A DNA stretch of 64,000 nucleotides from Nocardioides conyzicola (GTDB lineage Bacteria > Actinomycetota > Actinomycetes > Propionibacteriales > Nocardioidaceae). The notes under the pieces are model-generated. The model was not told where the DNA came from, searched no databases, and saw only the letters and a program-made list of their open reading frames with translations. Both the position numbers and the translations under genes were made by a program. Positions within the stretch are counted from its first letter, which is position 1. Each line of letters opens with the position of its first letter. Below are positions 16,842 to 24,905 of this stretch, in pieces. Location: NCBI RefSeq assembly GCF_039543825.1, contig NZ_BAABKM010000002.1, positions 248,001-312,000 of the forward strand, read 5' to 3'.

Positions 16842-17087
16842 CTACCAGGGCAGCCCGTCGTCCGCGCTCTCGTCGGCGACGCGCGCGGACTGCGGGCCGA
16901 GGGTGACCACGTCACCCATCACGAGCTGACGCCCCCGGCGGGTCTCGACCTCGCCGTTGACGGTCACCTGCCCGTCCTGGATCACCGGCTTGGCCTCGGC
17001 CCCGCTCTCCACCAGGTTGGCGAGCTTGAGGAACTGACCCAGCCGGATCGACTGGTCGCGGATGGCTACGTCGTACGGCTCGGACAT
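16842..17087 (-). CDS. S4-domain RNA-binding protein (YbcJ-like)
   Basis: 81 residues. A single S4 fold: IRLGQFLKLANLVESGAEAK, then VQDG-like IQDGQVTVNGEVETRRGRQLVMGDVV, matching the small RNA-binding YbcJ/YaaA type. It probably binds structured RNA or ribosome intermediates. The C-terminus is acidic (ADESADDGLPW). It starts 23 bp downstream of a large two-level inverted repeat. Confidence 0.88.
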   Translation of the reverse strand: MSEPYDVAIRDQSIRLGQFLKLANLVESGAEAKPVIQDGQVTVNGEVETRRGRQLVMGDVVTLGPQSARVADESADDGLPW

Positions 17088-17109
17088 GCGGTCATTGTGC
17101 TCCGCAACC

Positions 17110-17170
17110 GTCGAGTGACGTGAAACGGCCCTCAGGACAGCTCCTGGAGGGCCGATCCGCGTCACTCGAC
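17110..17170 (-). terminator. Concentric double stem after the DUF445 gene
   Basis: Outer arms GTCGAGTGACG (17110-17120) and its exact complement (17160-17170) enclose a second hairpin (17127-17153) with 6+5 bp and one bulged base. There is no T-tract. It lies between the DUF445 stop and the S4 gene and probably ends the DUF445 transcript. Confidence 0.6.
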
Positions 17171-17179
17171 GATGACCGC

Positions 17180-18457
17180 TCAGCTGATCAGCACCGACAC
17201 CGTGTGGATGAGCACGCCGACCAGGCCACCCACGATGGTGCCGTTGATCCGGATGAACTGGAGGTCGCGGCCGACCTGGAGCTCGATCCGGCGGGAGGCC
17301 TCCTTGCCGTCCCAGCGGTCGACGGTGGCGGTGATGATGGCGGTCACCTCGCTGCCGTAGCGCTCCACCGCGTAGACGGCGGCGTCCGCGGCGAGGCCGT
17401 CGAAGCGCGCGCGGAGGGCGGGGTCCGCGACGACGCGCTCGGCGAAGGCGGTCGTCTCGGCGACCAGCCGGGTGCGGAGCGGGCCGTCCGCGTCGGCGAG
17501 AGACGCCTGGAGGCTGCTCCGCAGGGCGTTCCAGAGCGAGACGCCGGAGGCGACGACCTGCGGCTGGTCGAGCAGTCGGGCCTTGAGCCGTTCGGTGCGC
17601 TGCTGGGTGTCCGGGTCGTGCAGGAGGTCGTCGGCGAGCTTGGCCAGCATCGAGTCGAGCGCGACCCGGGCGTGGTGGCGCGGCTCGTCGCGGATGTCGT
17701 CGACCCAGGCGACCAGCTCGCGGTGCAGCCGGGTGATGACGGCGTCGTTGAGGCGGGTCGGCGCCCACCAGGGGGCCCGCTCCCCCAGGATCTCGGCCAC
17801 GACCTCGGGGTTGGCCACCAGCCACCCGTGCAGCTCGTCGAGGGCGAGGTCCACGAGCCCGTGGTGCAGGTCGTCGCGGACCGTCTCCTCGAGCAGGCTG
17901 CCGATCAGCGGCGAGATCGGCTCGGCGTGGAAGCGCGGCACCAGCACGTCGCGCACCAGCTCCTCGACGTGGTCCTCGCGGATCCGGCCCAGCGCGTCCC
18001 CGACGACCTCCGCGACCTCGTCGACGGCCCTGCGTGCGTGCTCGGGCACGGCGAGCCAGCGGCCCACCCGCAGCGAGATCGTCGCCGAGCTCACGCGCTC
18101 GCGGATGATCGCCTCCTGGAGGAAGTTCTCCCCTACGAACTCCTCCAACGACCGTCCCAGCTCGTCCTTGCGCTTCGGGATGAGTGCCGTGTGCGGGATG
18201 GGCAGGCCGAGCGGGTGCTTGAAGAGCGCGGTGACCGCGAACCAGTCCGCGATCGCACCGACCATCGATGCCTCCGCGCCGGCGTTCACGAAGCCCCAGA
18301 ACCCGTCCTGGCCCCCCTCGACCACCAGGGTCACGACGTACACGACGGCGGCGAGCAGCAGCAGCCCCACGGCGAGCGAGCGCATCCGTCGCAGACCCTG
18401 CCGACGGCGTACGTCGGCCTCGGGATCGGGCGTGATCATCGTCAAGGTGGAAGCCAT
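17180..18457 (-). CDS. DUF445 family membrane protein
   Basis: 425 residues. An N-terminal transmembrane helix (about 27-47) and a C-terminal hydrophobic hairpin (INGTIVGGLVGVLIHTVSVLIS) flank a long helical domain. The DUF445 signature GAEASMVGAIADWFAVTALFKHPLGLPIPHTALI is partly visible (residues 60-95). The family is common in actinobacteria and its function is unknown. Start at the ATG 18457; an internal ATG at 18439 is possible. Divergent from the cytidylyltransferase gene. Confidence 0.85.
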   Translation of the reverse strand: MASTLTMITPDPEADVRRRQGLRRMRSLAVGLLLLAAVVYVVTLVVEGGQDGFWGFVNAGAEASMVGAIADWFAVTALFKHPLGLPIPHTALIPKRKDELGRSLEEFVGENFLQEAIIRERVSSATISLRVGRWLAVPEHARRAVDEVAEVVGDALGRIREDHVEELVRDVLVPRFHAEPISPLIGSLLEETVRDDLHHGLVDLALDELHGWLVANPEVVAEILGERAPWWAPTRLNDAVITRLHRELVAWVDDIRDEPRHHARVALDSMLAKLADDLLHDPDTQQRTERLKARLLDQPQVVASGVSLWNALRSSLQASLADADGPLRTRLVAETTAFAERVVADPALRARFDGLAADAAVYAVERYGSEVTAIITATVDRWDGKEASRRIELQVGRDLQFIRINGTIVGGLVGVLIHTVSVLIS

Positions 18458-18490
18458 GTCCCCGCCATCCTTCCCCACGTCCGGTCGTGA

Positions 18491-18496
18491 CAGACT
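18491..18496 (+). promoter_or_regulatory. -10 box CAGACT of the cytidylyltransferase gene
   Basis: CAGACT ends 7 nt before the ATG at 18504. Confidence 0.4.
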
Positions 18497-18503
18497 TCTC
18501 GGC

Positions 18504-18902
18504 ATGTCTCGCACGGTCATCACCTTCGGCACGTTCGACGTCTTCCACGTCGGACATCTCAAGGTGATCGAGCGCGCCGCAGCGCTCGGCGACCGCCTGG
18601 TCGTCGGGGTATCCGCTGACGAGCTGAACATGCGCAAGAAGGGCCGCGAGCCCGTCTTCAGCCAGTCGGAGCGGCTCGCGATCGTGGCCGCGCTGAAGGC
18701 GGTCGACGAGGTGTTCGTCGAGGAGAGCCTGGAGCTCAAGCGCGAGTACATCCAGCAGTACGGCGCCGACGTGCTCGTCATGGGCGACGACTGGGAGGGC
18801 CGGTTCGACGAGTTCCGCGACATCTGCGAGGTCGTCTACCTGACCCGCACCCCGGCGATCTCCACGACGGCCCTGATCGAGAAGATCTCGGCCGGCAGCT
18901 GA
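18504..18902 (+). CDS. Glycerol-3-phosphate cytidylyltransferase-like protein (TagD family)
   Basis: 132 residues, the size of TagD. Nucleotidyltransferase motifs are GTFDVFHVGHLKVIERA (HxGH) and RTPAISTTALIEK (RTxxISTT). It would make a CDP-activated alcohol, classically CDP-glycerol for teichoic acid. No teichoic acid genes lie nearby, so the true alcohol phosphate is unknown. Confidence 0.88.
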   Translation: MSRTVITFGTFDVFHVGHLKVIERAAALGDRLVVGVSADELNMRKKGREPVFSQSERLAIVAALKAVDEVFVEESLELKREYIQQYGADVLVMGDDWEGRFDEFRDICEVVYLTRTPAISTTALIEKISAGS

Positions 18903-18925
18903 GCGGCCCATCCAGACCGCCCCGA

Positions 18926-18968
18926 AATGGCCCAGCGCGGGCCGTCCCGGCGGCCCTACGTTGGCCCA
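18926..18968 (+). promoter_or_regulatory. Direct repeat TGGCCCA upstream of the permease
   Basis: AATGGCCCA (18926-18934) and TTGGCCCA (18961-18968) lie 34 bp apart, about three helical turns, just before the permease start. TGGCC-type half-sites also occur in front of the other MocR gene in this window. Candidate MocR operator, inferred only. Confidence 0.3.
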
Positions 18969-20277
18969 CGTGACCACCTCGCTGACCCCCGACCCGATCA
19001 CCGCCGACGACCCCGTCACCCACGGGGGGCTCGGCGTCTCGCAGGGCGCGGCGCTGACCCTCGGGGCCGTCCTCGGCACCGGCGTGATCTCCCTGCCCGG
19101 GCTGGCCGCCCAGGAGGCCGGGCCGGCCTCGCTGGTGGCCTGGCTGGTGCTGGTCCTGCTGTCGATACCGCTGGCGACGACCTTCGCCGCCCTGGGCGCC
19201 CGGTACCCCGACGGCGGCGGCGTCGCGACGTACGCCCGCCGCGCCTTCGGCAGCCGCGCCGCCACCGTGACCGGCTGGTGCTTCTACTTCGCGATCCCGC
19301 TGGGCGCCCCGGCGGCCGCGGGCTTCGCCGGTGCGTACGTCGCCGACAGCCTCGGGGGCGGCCGGCAGACCCAGCTGCTCACGTCCGGGGTGCTGATCGG
19401 CACCGTTGCGATCATGAACTGGTACGGCATCCGGATCTCCGGCCGCGTCCAGCTGGTCATCGCCGCCGCGCTCGCCGCGCTGCTGATGGTGGCCACCCTG
19501 GTCTCGCTCCCCCACGCGAGCACCGCCAACCTGACGCCGTTCGCGCCCCACGGCTGGTCCGCGATCGCGCCGGCCATGGCGCTGCTGATCTGGGCGTTCG
19601 CCGGGTGGGAGGTCGTGACGTCGCTGTCGTCGGAGTACCGCAACCCCGCGCGCGACATCACCCGTGCCACCGCGATCGCCCTGGTCGTGATGGGCGTGAT
19701 GTACCTCGGCGTCGCGTTCGCGACCGTGGCGGTGCTCGGTGACGACAGCAGCAACGCGCCGCTCTCCGACCTGCTGGTGCTGGGCTTCGGCGAGCCGGCG
19801 CGGGCGGTGACCACCGTGGTCGCGGTGCTGCTCTCGCTCGGCGCGATGAACGCCTACTTCGCCGGCAGCGCCCGGCTCGGCGCCGCGCTGGGCCGCGACG
19901 GCTCGCTCCCGGGGTGGTTCGCCCGTGGCTCGACGGCCGGGGAGGTCCCGCGCCGGTCGCTGGCCGTCGTCACCGCCGGTTCGCTGCTCACCCTGCTCGG
20001 CGTCGCGCTGACCGGGGTCGCGATCGAGCGGACCATGCTGCTGGTGACGGGGGCTTTCGCGCTGGTCTACGTCGTCGGCACGGCGGCCGCGTTGCGGCTG
20101 CTGCCGCGCGGCACGTGGGTGCGCCGCGGCGCGATGGTCGCCTTCGCGTCCTCGTTGCTGCTGCTCGGCCTGATGGGCAAGAACCTGCTCCCGCAGCTCG
20201 TCGTCGGGGTGGCCGCCCTCATCTGGATGGCGCGCGACGCGCGACGTGTCGAGCCACCAGCGCCAACCCCGGCGTGA
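18961..20277 (+). CDS. APC-superfamily amino acid permease/exporter (YjeH-like)
   Basis: 438 residues from a TTG, or 435 from the GTG at 18970. About 12 transmembrane helices, starting GAALTLGAVLGTGVISLPGLAAQEAGPAS, the unwound TM1 glycine motif of APC carriers. The short length and GWEVVTSLSSEYRNPARDI fit YjeH-type exporters of neutral amino acids. The gene is tail-to-tail with a MocR regulator and their coding ends overlap by 59 bp. Confidence 0.85.
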   Translation: MAHVTTSLTPDPITADDPVTHGGLGVSQGAALTLGAVLGTGVISLPGLAAQEAGPASLVAWLVLVLLSIPLATTFAALGARYPDGGGVATYARRAFGSRAATVTGWCFYFAIPLGAPAAAGFAGAYVADSLGGGRQTQLLTSGVLIGTVAIMNWYGIRISGRVQLVIAAALAALLMVATLVSLPHASTANLTPFAPHGWSAIAPAMALLIWAFAGWEVVTSLSSEYRNPARDITRATAIALVVMGVMYLGVAFATVAVLGDDSSNAPLSDLLVLGFGEPARAVTTVVAVLLSLGAMNAYFAGSARLGAALGRDGSLPGWFARGSTAGEVPRRSLAVVTAGSLLTLLGVALTGVAIERTMLLVTGAFALVYVVGTAAALRLLPRGTWVRRGAMVAFASSLLLLGLMGKNLLPQLVVGVAALIWMARDARRVEPPAPTPA

Positions 20278-21673
20278 TCGACGCCGGGCGCAGCGCCCCG
20301 TAGCCCAGCACCAGGCCCACCCGCCTGCCGGGACCGACGGCGTACGCCGAGAGCGCGTCGAGCGCGACGCCGTCCGCACGGCAGGCCCGGGCGACCGCCC
20401 CGTCGTCGACCGTCGGGTCGGCGAACACCGCGGTCAGGTGCAGCCCGGCAGCCGACGGCACCACGGTCAGCACGTCGCCGAGCTGCCGGTCGAGCTCGGT
20501 GCGCAGCAGGTCGCGGCGCTCGGCGTACACCGCGCGGGCGCGCTTGACGTGGGTCGCGAACAGGCCGTCGGCGATGAACCGGGCCAGGGCCGCCTCGCCG
20601 GCGGGGTCGCCGTAGCCGTCGGCGAGCTGACGCGCGCCACGCAACGCGTCCCGCAACGACGGGGGCACGACGACGTACCCCGCCCTCAGCGCGGGGACCA
20701 GGGTCTTGGAGTAGGTGCCGAGGTAGAGCACGCGGCCGTGCCGGTCGAGCGCGTGGAGGGTCTCGAGCGGCCCCTCGACGAACCGGAACTCGCTGTCGTA
20801 GTCGTCCTCGACGATCGCGATGCCCTGCCGGTCGGCCAGGTCGAGCAGCGCCTCGCGGCGACGCCGCGAGAGGGGCGGGCCGTGGGGGAACTGGTGCGAC
20901 GGCGTCGTGTAGACCACCCGCGCCTCGGCGGGCACCTCGTCGACGACCAGCCCCTCGTCGTCGACCCGGACGGGGACGACCCGCGCGCCGTGCGAGGCGA
21001 AGACCTCCCGGGCCTGGGGGTAGCCCGGGTCCTCGACGACCACGACGTCGCCCGGTGCGACCAGCACCCGCGCGATCAGGTCGAGCGCCTGCTGGGTGCC
21101 GTGGGTGACCACGATGTCGTCGGCGTCGGCGGTCACACCGCGGTTGAGGCCGATGCAGCGCGCGATCGCGGACCGGAGCTCGGGGTGGCCGCCCGGCGCG
21201 GCGTACGTGCCGGGGCTGTGCGCACCCGCCCGCACCTCGGCGTTGAGCAGACGGCGCCACGCGTCGAAGGGGAAGAGGGACGCGTCGGGGATGCCGACCC
21301 GGAAGTCGTACGCCGGCGCCGCGCTCTGGCCGCTGACCTGGGTCGGCACGTAGGTCCAGCCGGCCCGTGGTGTGAGCACGCCGGCCCGCCCCGCCCTCGG
21401 CGCAGGCGTCGCCAGGTCGGCGACGAAGGTGCCGGCGCCCACCCGCGACTGGAAGAACCCCTCGGCGACGAGCCGCTCGTAGGCCTGCGCGACGGTGTTG
21501 CGCGAGACCCCCAGGTCCTGCGCCAGCGCGCGCGTCGGGGGGAGCCGGTCGCCGGGCGTGAGCCGGCCGACCCGCACCGCCTCCAGCAGCGCGCGGTAGA
21601 TCGCGCTCGCCCGGTCCCCACGCTCGCTCAGGTCCACCGCCAGGTCCACGAGGCAGACTCTCCCAGAGGCCAC
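20219..21673 (-). CDS. MocR/PdxR family regulator with aminotransferase-like domain
   Basis: 484 residues from a GTG. An N-terminal GntR winged helix (about 18-85: IYRALLEAVRVGRLTPGDRLPPTRALAQDLGVSRNTV in part) is joined to a fold-I aminotransferase domain. The PLP lysine is in LGTYSKTLVPALRAGY. Regulators of this kind control vitamin B6, GABA, taurine or transporter genes. The convergent permease is the obvious candidate target. Confidence 0.9.
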   Translation of the reverse strand: MASGRVCLVDLAVDLSERGDRASAIYRALLEAVRVGRLTPGDRLPPTRALAQDLGVSRNTVAQAYERLVAEGFFQSRVGAGTFVADLATPAPRAGRAGVLTPRAGWTYVPTQVSGQSAAPAYDFRVGIPDASLFPFDAWRRLLNAEVRAGAHSPGTYAAPGGHPELRSAIARCIGLNRGVTADADDIVVTHGTQQALDLIARVLVAPGDVVVVEDPGYPQAREVFASHGARVVPVRVDDEGLVVDEVPAEARVVYTTPSHQFPHGPPLSRRRREALLDLADRQGIAIVEDDYDSEFRFVEGPLETLHALDRHGRVLYLGTYSKTLVPALRAGYVVVPPSLRDALRGARQLADGYGDPAGEAALARFIADGLFATHVKRARAVYAERRDLLRTELDRQLGDVLTVVPSAAGLHLTAVFADPTVDDGAVARACRADGVALDALSAYAVGPGRRVGLVLGYGALRPASITPGLALVARHVARRAPSR

Positions 21674-21723
21674 CGACAGCGGTGCTGGACAACCGTCCCG
21701 GGTGCCTGCGCGTCCTCACCTGC

Positions 21724-22254
21724 ATGCGCACCTACGCGGCAGCTCCCGCCCTGCTCACCCTCGCCCTGCTGGCCGGGTGCGGCGGGAGCGACGGGAGCGC
21801 GCCGCCCTTCGCGGCCGGCACCGGGCCCGACGACGGCGGCCACGGCTCGGGCAACGGGCTCGCCCTGACCGGCGTACGCACCACGCACGAGTCCGACTTC
21901 GACCGCATCGTCTTCGAGCTCGGCGGCACCGGGACGCCCGGCTGGCGGGCGGAGTACACCGCCCACCCCGTCTACGAGGGCTCGGGCAACCCGGTGACGC
22001 TGCGCGGCACGACGTACCTCTCCGTCAACCTGCGCGGGCTCGGCCTCCCGCCCGACACCGGCGTCGTGCCGTACGGCGACGACAGCACGCGCGTCCCCGG
22101 CGCCGACGGCTCCGGGATCGTCGAGATCGCACCCGGCGGCGTCTTCGAGGGCGAGCAGCAGGCGTACGTCCGCCTGGCGGGCGCCCAGCGGCCGTTCCGC
22201 GTCTTCGCGCTCACCGATCCCACCCGGGTGGTCGTGGACGTCGCCGACCGGTGA
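21724..22254 (+). CDS. AMIN-like domain lipoprotein
   Basis: 176 residues from ATG 21724 (MRTYAAAPALLTLALLAGCGGS). This is a type II signal peptide with lipobox LLAGC, so it is anchored at the membrane. The mature domain has the AMIN-like pattern: VRTTHESDFDRIVFELGG, YLSVNLRGLG, then FRVFALTDPTRVVVDV. Such proteins are thought to bind cell-wall material. An upstream in-frame start at 21682 would put residues before the signal peptide and is less likely. Confidence 0.82.
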   Translation: MRTYAAAPALLTLALLAGCGGSDGSAPPFAAGTGPDDGGHGSGNGLALTGVRTTHESDFDRIVFELGGTGTPGWRAEYTAHPVYEGSGNPVTLRGTTYLSVNLRGLGLPPDTGVVPYGDDSTRVPGADGSGIVEIAPGGVFEGEQQAYVRLAGAQRPFRVFALTDPTRVVVDVADR

Positions 22255-22285
22255 GGAACCAGCGGCGGGATGAAGGCGCTCCAGC

Positions 22286-23545
22286 CTAGCACCTGCGGTG
22301 GAAGGTGACCTTGCCGTCGGGTTGGTGGGTCGTCTCGTAGGTCGGGTCGTGGGCTCGTGCGTGGTGTCGGGGGCAGAGGAGGCCGCCGTTTGAGAGGTCG
22401 GTGTTGCCGTCGTCTGCCCAGCGGGTCCAGTGGTGTCCGTGGCACATCCAGGGTGGCCAGTCGCACCCGTCGGCGAGGCAGCCGCCGTCCCTGATGCCCA
22501 GGGCGGTCAGCTGGGCCTTGGTGAAGAAGCGTCTGGCTCTGCCGACGTCGAGGACCTCGCTCTTGCCGTTGAGGACGACGGGGAGGATCCGGGCGGTGCA
22601 GGCGAGACGTCGGACCTGGCGGGGGCTGATGCGTTCGCCGGTGTCGAGGACACCCGCCTTGTTCAGCTTGCCGGTCAGCACGTCGAGGTCGATGTGGATG
22701 ACGATGGTGGCGTCGGTGCCGCCGACCTGGGGCAGGTCCTTGGCACTGATGCGTTCGATGAGCTCGGCGAATGCGCGGCCCATCCGCTTGGGTCCCGGGC
22801 GGCGTTCGACGCCGGGTCCGTGGGTGGCGGCCTGGTGCTTGGGTGCGGCGATCGCGAGGAGCATCTTCTTGAGCATCGCGGCCTGCACGGTCGGGAGGGT
22901 GAACCGGGCGTGGGTCTTGCCGTGGCCGTCGTCGGTCATGGTGAGCCGGGTCGCTTGGGCGGCTTTGGCTTCCTCCTTCTCGAGGAGGTCGGCCTCGTGC
23001 TGGTCCGCGAGGTCCGGGGCGACGACCTCGAGGAGCCGGCGGCCGAGGATCCGCAACGTCTTCGCGTCGTGCTCAGCAGCGGCATCGACGAGATGCTTCT
23101 CCGCGCGGATCACCAGATCCGGGTCCAGATCGGCGGGAAGCTCCTTGACCGCCCGGACGATCACGACCGCCTGCTCCGGGCGGAGGCCGCCGGCGGCGAG
23201 CGCGTCCCGGATCACGTCGTGGGTGTCCAGGTCGTAGCCGAGGTGCACCACACCCGCCGCGGCGGACCGGGTCATCCGGGTCTGGTGCGCCAACCAGGTC
23301 GCGGTCGACGTCGCACCGACATCGGCGCCGACCTGCAGCTCGTCGGCGTGCCGCGCAACCCGGGCCCGGAGCTCCACGACCTGCGCCTCCAGCTTCGTCA
23401 GCTCCAGCAGAGTCGACGCTGCTTCGCCAGAGGACATGGACCACACCGACGCATCCACCACGGCATCGGCAACACCGCGCATCCGCACGGTCGCCGTCGC
23501 CACCTGGTGGTGGGGTGTGGTCATCGCTGTCATGCGACTAGCCAA
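22286..23545 (-). CDS. DUF222 / HNH endonuclease domain protein (13E12-type)
   Basis: 419 residues. A helical DUF222 region (about 35-330) precedes a C-terminal HNH nuclease: C-x4-C in GGCLADGCDWPPWMC, CHGHHWTRWADDGNTDLSNG, and LLCPRHHARAH. These multi-copy actinobacterial proteins have unclear function and are often found near repeats and variable loci. In-frame ATGs lie at 23545, 23530 and 23521. The upstream gap carries two REP-like elements. Confidence 0.85.
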   Translation of the reverse strand: MASRMTAMTTPHHQVATATVRMRGVADAVVDASVWSMSSGEAASTLLELTKLEAQVVELRARVARHADELQVGADVGATSTATWLAHQTRMTRSAAAGVVHLGYDLDTHDVIRDALAAGGLRPEQAVVIVRAVKELPADLDPDLVIRAEKHLVDAAAEHDAKTLRILGRRLLEVVAPDLADQHEADLLEKEEAKAAQATRLTMTDDGHGKTHARFTLPTVQAAMLKKMLLAIAAPKHQAATHGPGVERRPGPKRMGRAFAELIERISAKDLPQVGGTDATIVIHIDLDVLTGKLNKAGVLDTGERISPRQVRRLACTARILPVVLNGKSEVLDVGRARRFFTKAQLTALGIRDGGCLADGCDWPPWMCHGHHWTRWADDGNTDLSNGGLLCPRHHARAHDPTYETTHQPDGKVTFHRRC

Positions 23546-23648
23546 GCACTGCCCACCGACAGTCAGAGGCCTCAGAACGCCTTATCCACAGGGTTCCAGG
23601 TCACGAAACGATCACGATCCTCCCTGAGGGAGGCGGTCGGCTTTCTGG

Positions 23649-23687
23649 GGTTTCGAGACGGGCCTGGCGGCCCTCCTCAACCACCGG
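23649..23687 (+). repeat. REP-like element, copy 1
   Basis: Starts GGTTTCGAGACGG, has an imperfect GC-rich hairpin (GGGCCTGGCGGCCC) and ends CTCCTCAACCACCGG. The same start-hairpin-end plan recurs in copy 2, 150 bp downstream. I recall similar TTTCGAGAC...CTCAACCACC elements dispersed in Nocardioidaceae genomes. Confidence 0.65.
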
Positions 23688-23799
23688 TGGGGCTACCGGA
23701 AGGCCGGGAGGCGACGCCGACCCGAGCGCGCCCTACCCGCGTAACTGCCTATCGGCGGCCGACCCGGACGGACCCGCAACCCGCTGACAGTCGGAGCGA

Positions 23800-23844
23800 G
23801 GTTTCGAGGCCCGGCGCTGGCGCGCCTCTCACCTCATCCACCGG
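23800..23844 (+). repeat. REP-like element, degenerate copy 2
   Basis: Starts GGTTTCGAGGCCC, has a GGCGCTGGCGCGCC hairpin, and ends CTCATCCACCGG. Same orientation as copy 1, diverged in the centre. Confidence 0.55.
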
Positions 23845-23864
23845 CGACCACCACGAAGACCCCC

Positions 23865-23870
23865 TAGGGT
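23865..23870 (+). promoter_or_regulatory. -10 box TAGGGT of the ceramidase-like gene
   Basis: TAGGGT ends 6 nt before the ATG at 23877. Confidence 0.55.
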
Positions 23871-23876
23871 CGGCAC

Positions 23877-24695
23877 ATGCCGACCCGGTCCCTCCGCCCA
23901 CTGGCGTACGCAGCACTCACGGCGGTGGCCTCGATCGGGCTGCTGGTCCTCGCGATCGGCAACGGCTGGCTGGGGCCGGACGTGGGGCGCGGCGCGAACT
24001 TCTGCGAGGCGGCGCGCGACGGGTGGGTGAAGCAACGGGCCAACTCCTACTCCAACATCGGGTTCGTCGTGGCCGGTCTGCTGGTGGCGTGGCGGGCGGG
24101 CCGGCGCGACCAGCTGGGTGACGTCCTCCCGACGCACGGCGGGCTCGCGACGGCGTACGCCTGCGTGGTGGTCGTCCTCGGCCCGGCGAGCGCGGCGATG
24201 CACGCGACCCAGGCGGAGCGAGGTGGGGACTTCGACCTGCTGAGCATGTACCTCGTCGCGGCGTTCGCGGCCGCCTACGCGCTGATGCGCTGGTACCGGC
24301 AGGGACAGGTGCTCTTCGCCCAGCTCTTCCTGCTCTTCGTCGCGGCGTGCGAGCTGGTCGGGCTGTACGACGGGCGGGTGCCCGTCGTGGACCAGGCGGG
24401 CAACGTCGCCTTCGCGGCGCTGCTGCTCACGGCGGTCGTGCTGGAGGTACGGCTCTGGCTCCGGGCCGGACGCTCCCCCGAGGCCGTGCCGCGGACCGAC
24501 CTGCGCTGGGGCGCGGCCTCGCTCGCGGCCATCCTCGTCGCCTTCACGATCTGGAACGTCACCAAGTCGCTGTGGTGCGACCCGCACTCCCTGCTCCAGG
24601 GACACGCCGCCTGGCACCTGCTCGACGCCCTTTCGGCGTACCTGCTGTTCCGCCTGTGGACAAGCGAGATCGCTCGTCCGGGTGAGCCCGGGTAA
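23877..24695 (+). CDS. Ceramidase/CREST superfamily membrane protein
   Basis: 272 residues with seven predicted helices. CREST hydrolase motifs: NFCEAARDG near residue 42, QRANSYSNIGFVVAGL (conserved Ser/Asn), GPASAAMHAT (His), DLLSMYLVA (Asp), and a late HAAWHLLDALSAYLLFR with two His. These would form a zinc site for amide or ester hydrolysis in the membrane, as in alkaline ceramidases. The bacterial substrate is unknown. Leaderless start supported by TAGGGT. Confidence 0.8.
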   Translation: MPTRSLRPLAYAALTAVASIGLLVLAIGNGWLGPDVGRGANFCEAARDGWVKQRANSYSNIGFVVAGLLVAWRAGRRDQLGDVLPTHGGLATAYACVVVVLGPASAAMHATQAERGGDFDLLSMYLVAAFAAAYALMRWYRQGQVLFAQLFLLFVAACELVGLYDGRVPVVDQAGNVAFAALLLTAVVLEVRLWLRAGRSPEAVPRTDLRWGAASLAAILVAFTIWNVTKSLWCDPHSLLQGHAAWHLLDALSAYLLFRLWTSEIARPGEPG

Positions 24696-24764
24696 AGAAA
24701 CCCAGCGGGACCCACACCGTCCGCTATTGCGGTGCTAGACCAGTGCCAGCAAGAACGGACCGTA

Positions 24765-24892
24765 GCTCGGACGGGCCTGCACGACACAGGGAGAGTCGCT
24801 GCATGTGACCCGCATGCCGCGCTGGGGTGGCGGTCGTCCGAGCATGTGCGCGCGCTCTCCGAAGGGTGCCCCAGTGGGGGCAACAACGAGAG
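24765..24892 (+). ncRNA. Structured leader RNA candidate upstream of the secreted-protein/signal-peptidase genes
   Basis: The 210-bp gap before 24906 folds extensively by eye. GCTCGGACG (24765-24773) pairs perfectly with 24835-24843, closing a junction that holds three short hairpins (24782-24798, 24801-24817, 24818-24832). A second helix CTCTC (24855-24859) with GAGAG (24888-24892) encloses a perfect TGCCCC-AGTG-GGGGCA hairpin (24867-24882). It ends 13 nt before the ATG, so the last helix could hide the ribosome site GAGAGG. I could not match it to a named riboswitch class. Confidence 0.45.
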
Positions 24893-24905
24893 GTACGCAC
24901 CCAGA

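Larger units (their letters stand above)
23546..23876. other. 331-bp intergenic region between HNH and ceramidase-like genes
   Basis: This is the longest gene-free stretch without RNA genes. It holds two REP-like repeats (listed separately), a CCTCCCTGAGGGAGG palindrome near 23617-23631, and the promoter of the ceramidase-like gene at its right end. I see no coding potential in it. Confidence 0.7.

Noticed and set aside
23582..23590. TTATCCACA, a perfect DnaA box
   Set aside because: It is isolated, with no cluster of boxes and no dnaA/dnaN nearby, so it is most likely chance.
24721..24732. CCGC-TATT-GCGG hairpin as terminator of the ceramidase-like gene
   Set aside because: A 4-bp stem with no T-tract is too weak to claim.
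24765..24892. Assignment of the leader to a glycine, c-di-GMP or c-di-AMP riboswitch
   Set aside because: GGGAGAG and CCGAAGGG fragments recall glycine aptamers, but their order and pairing do not fit, and the core motifs of the other classes are missing.
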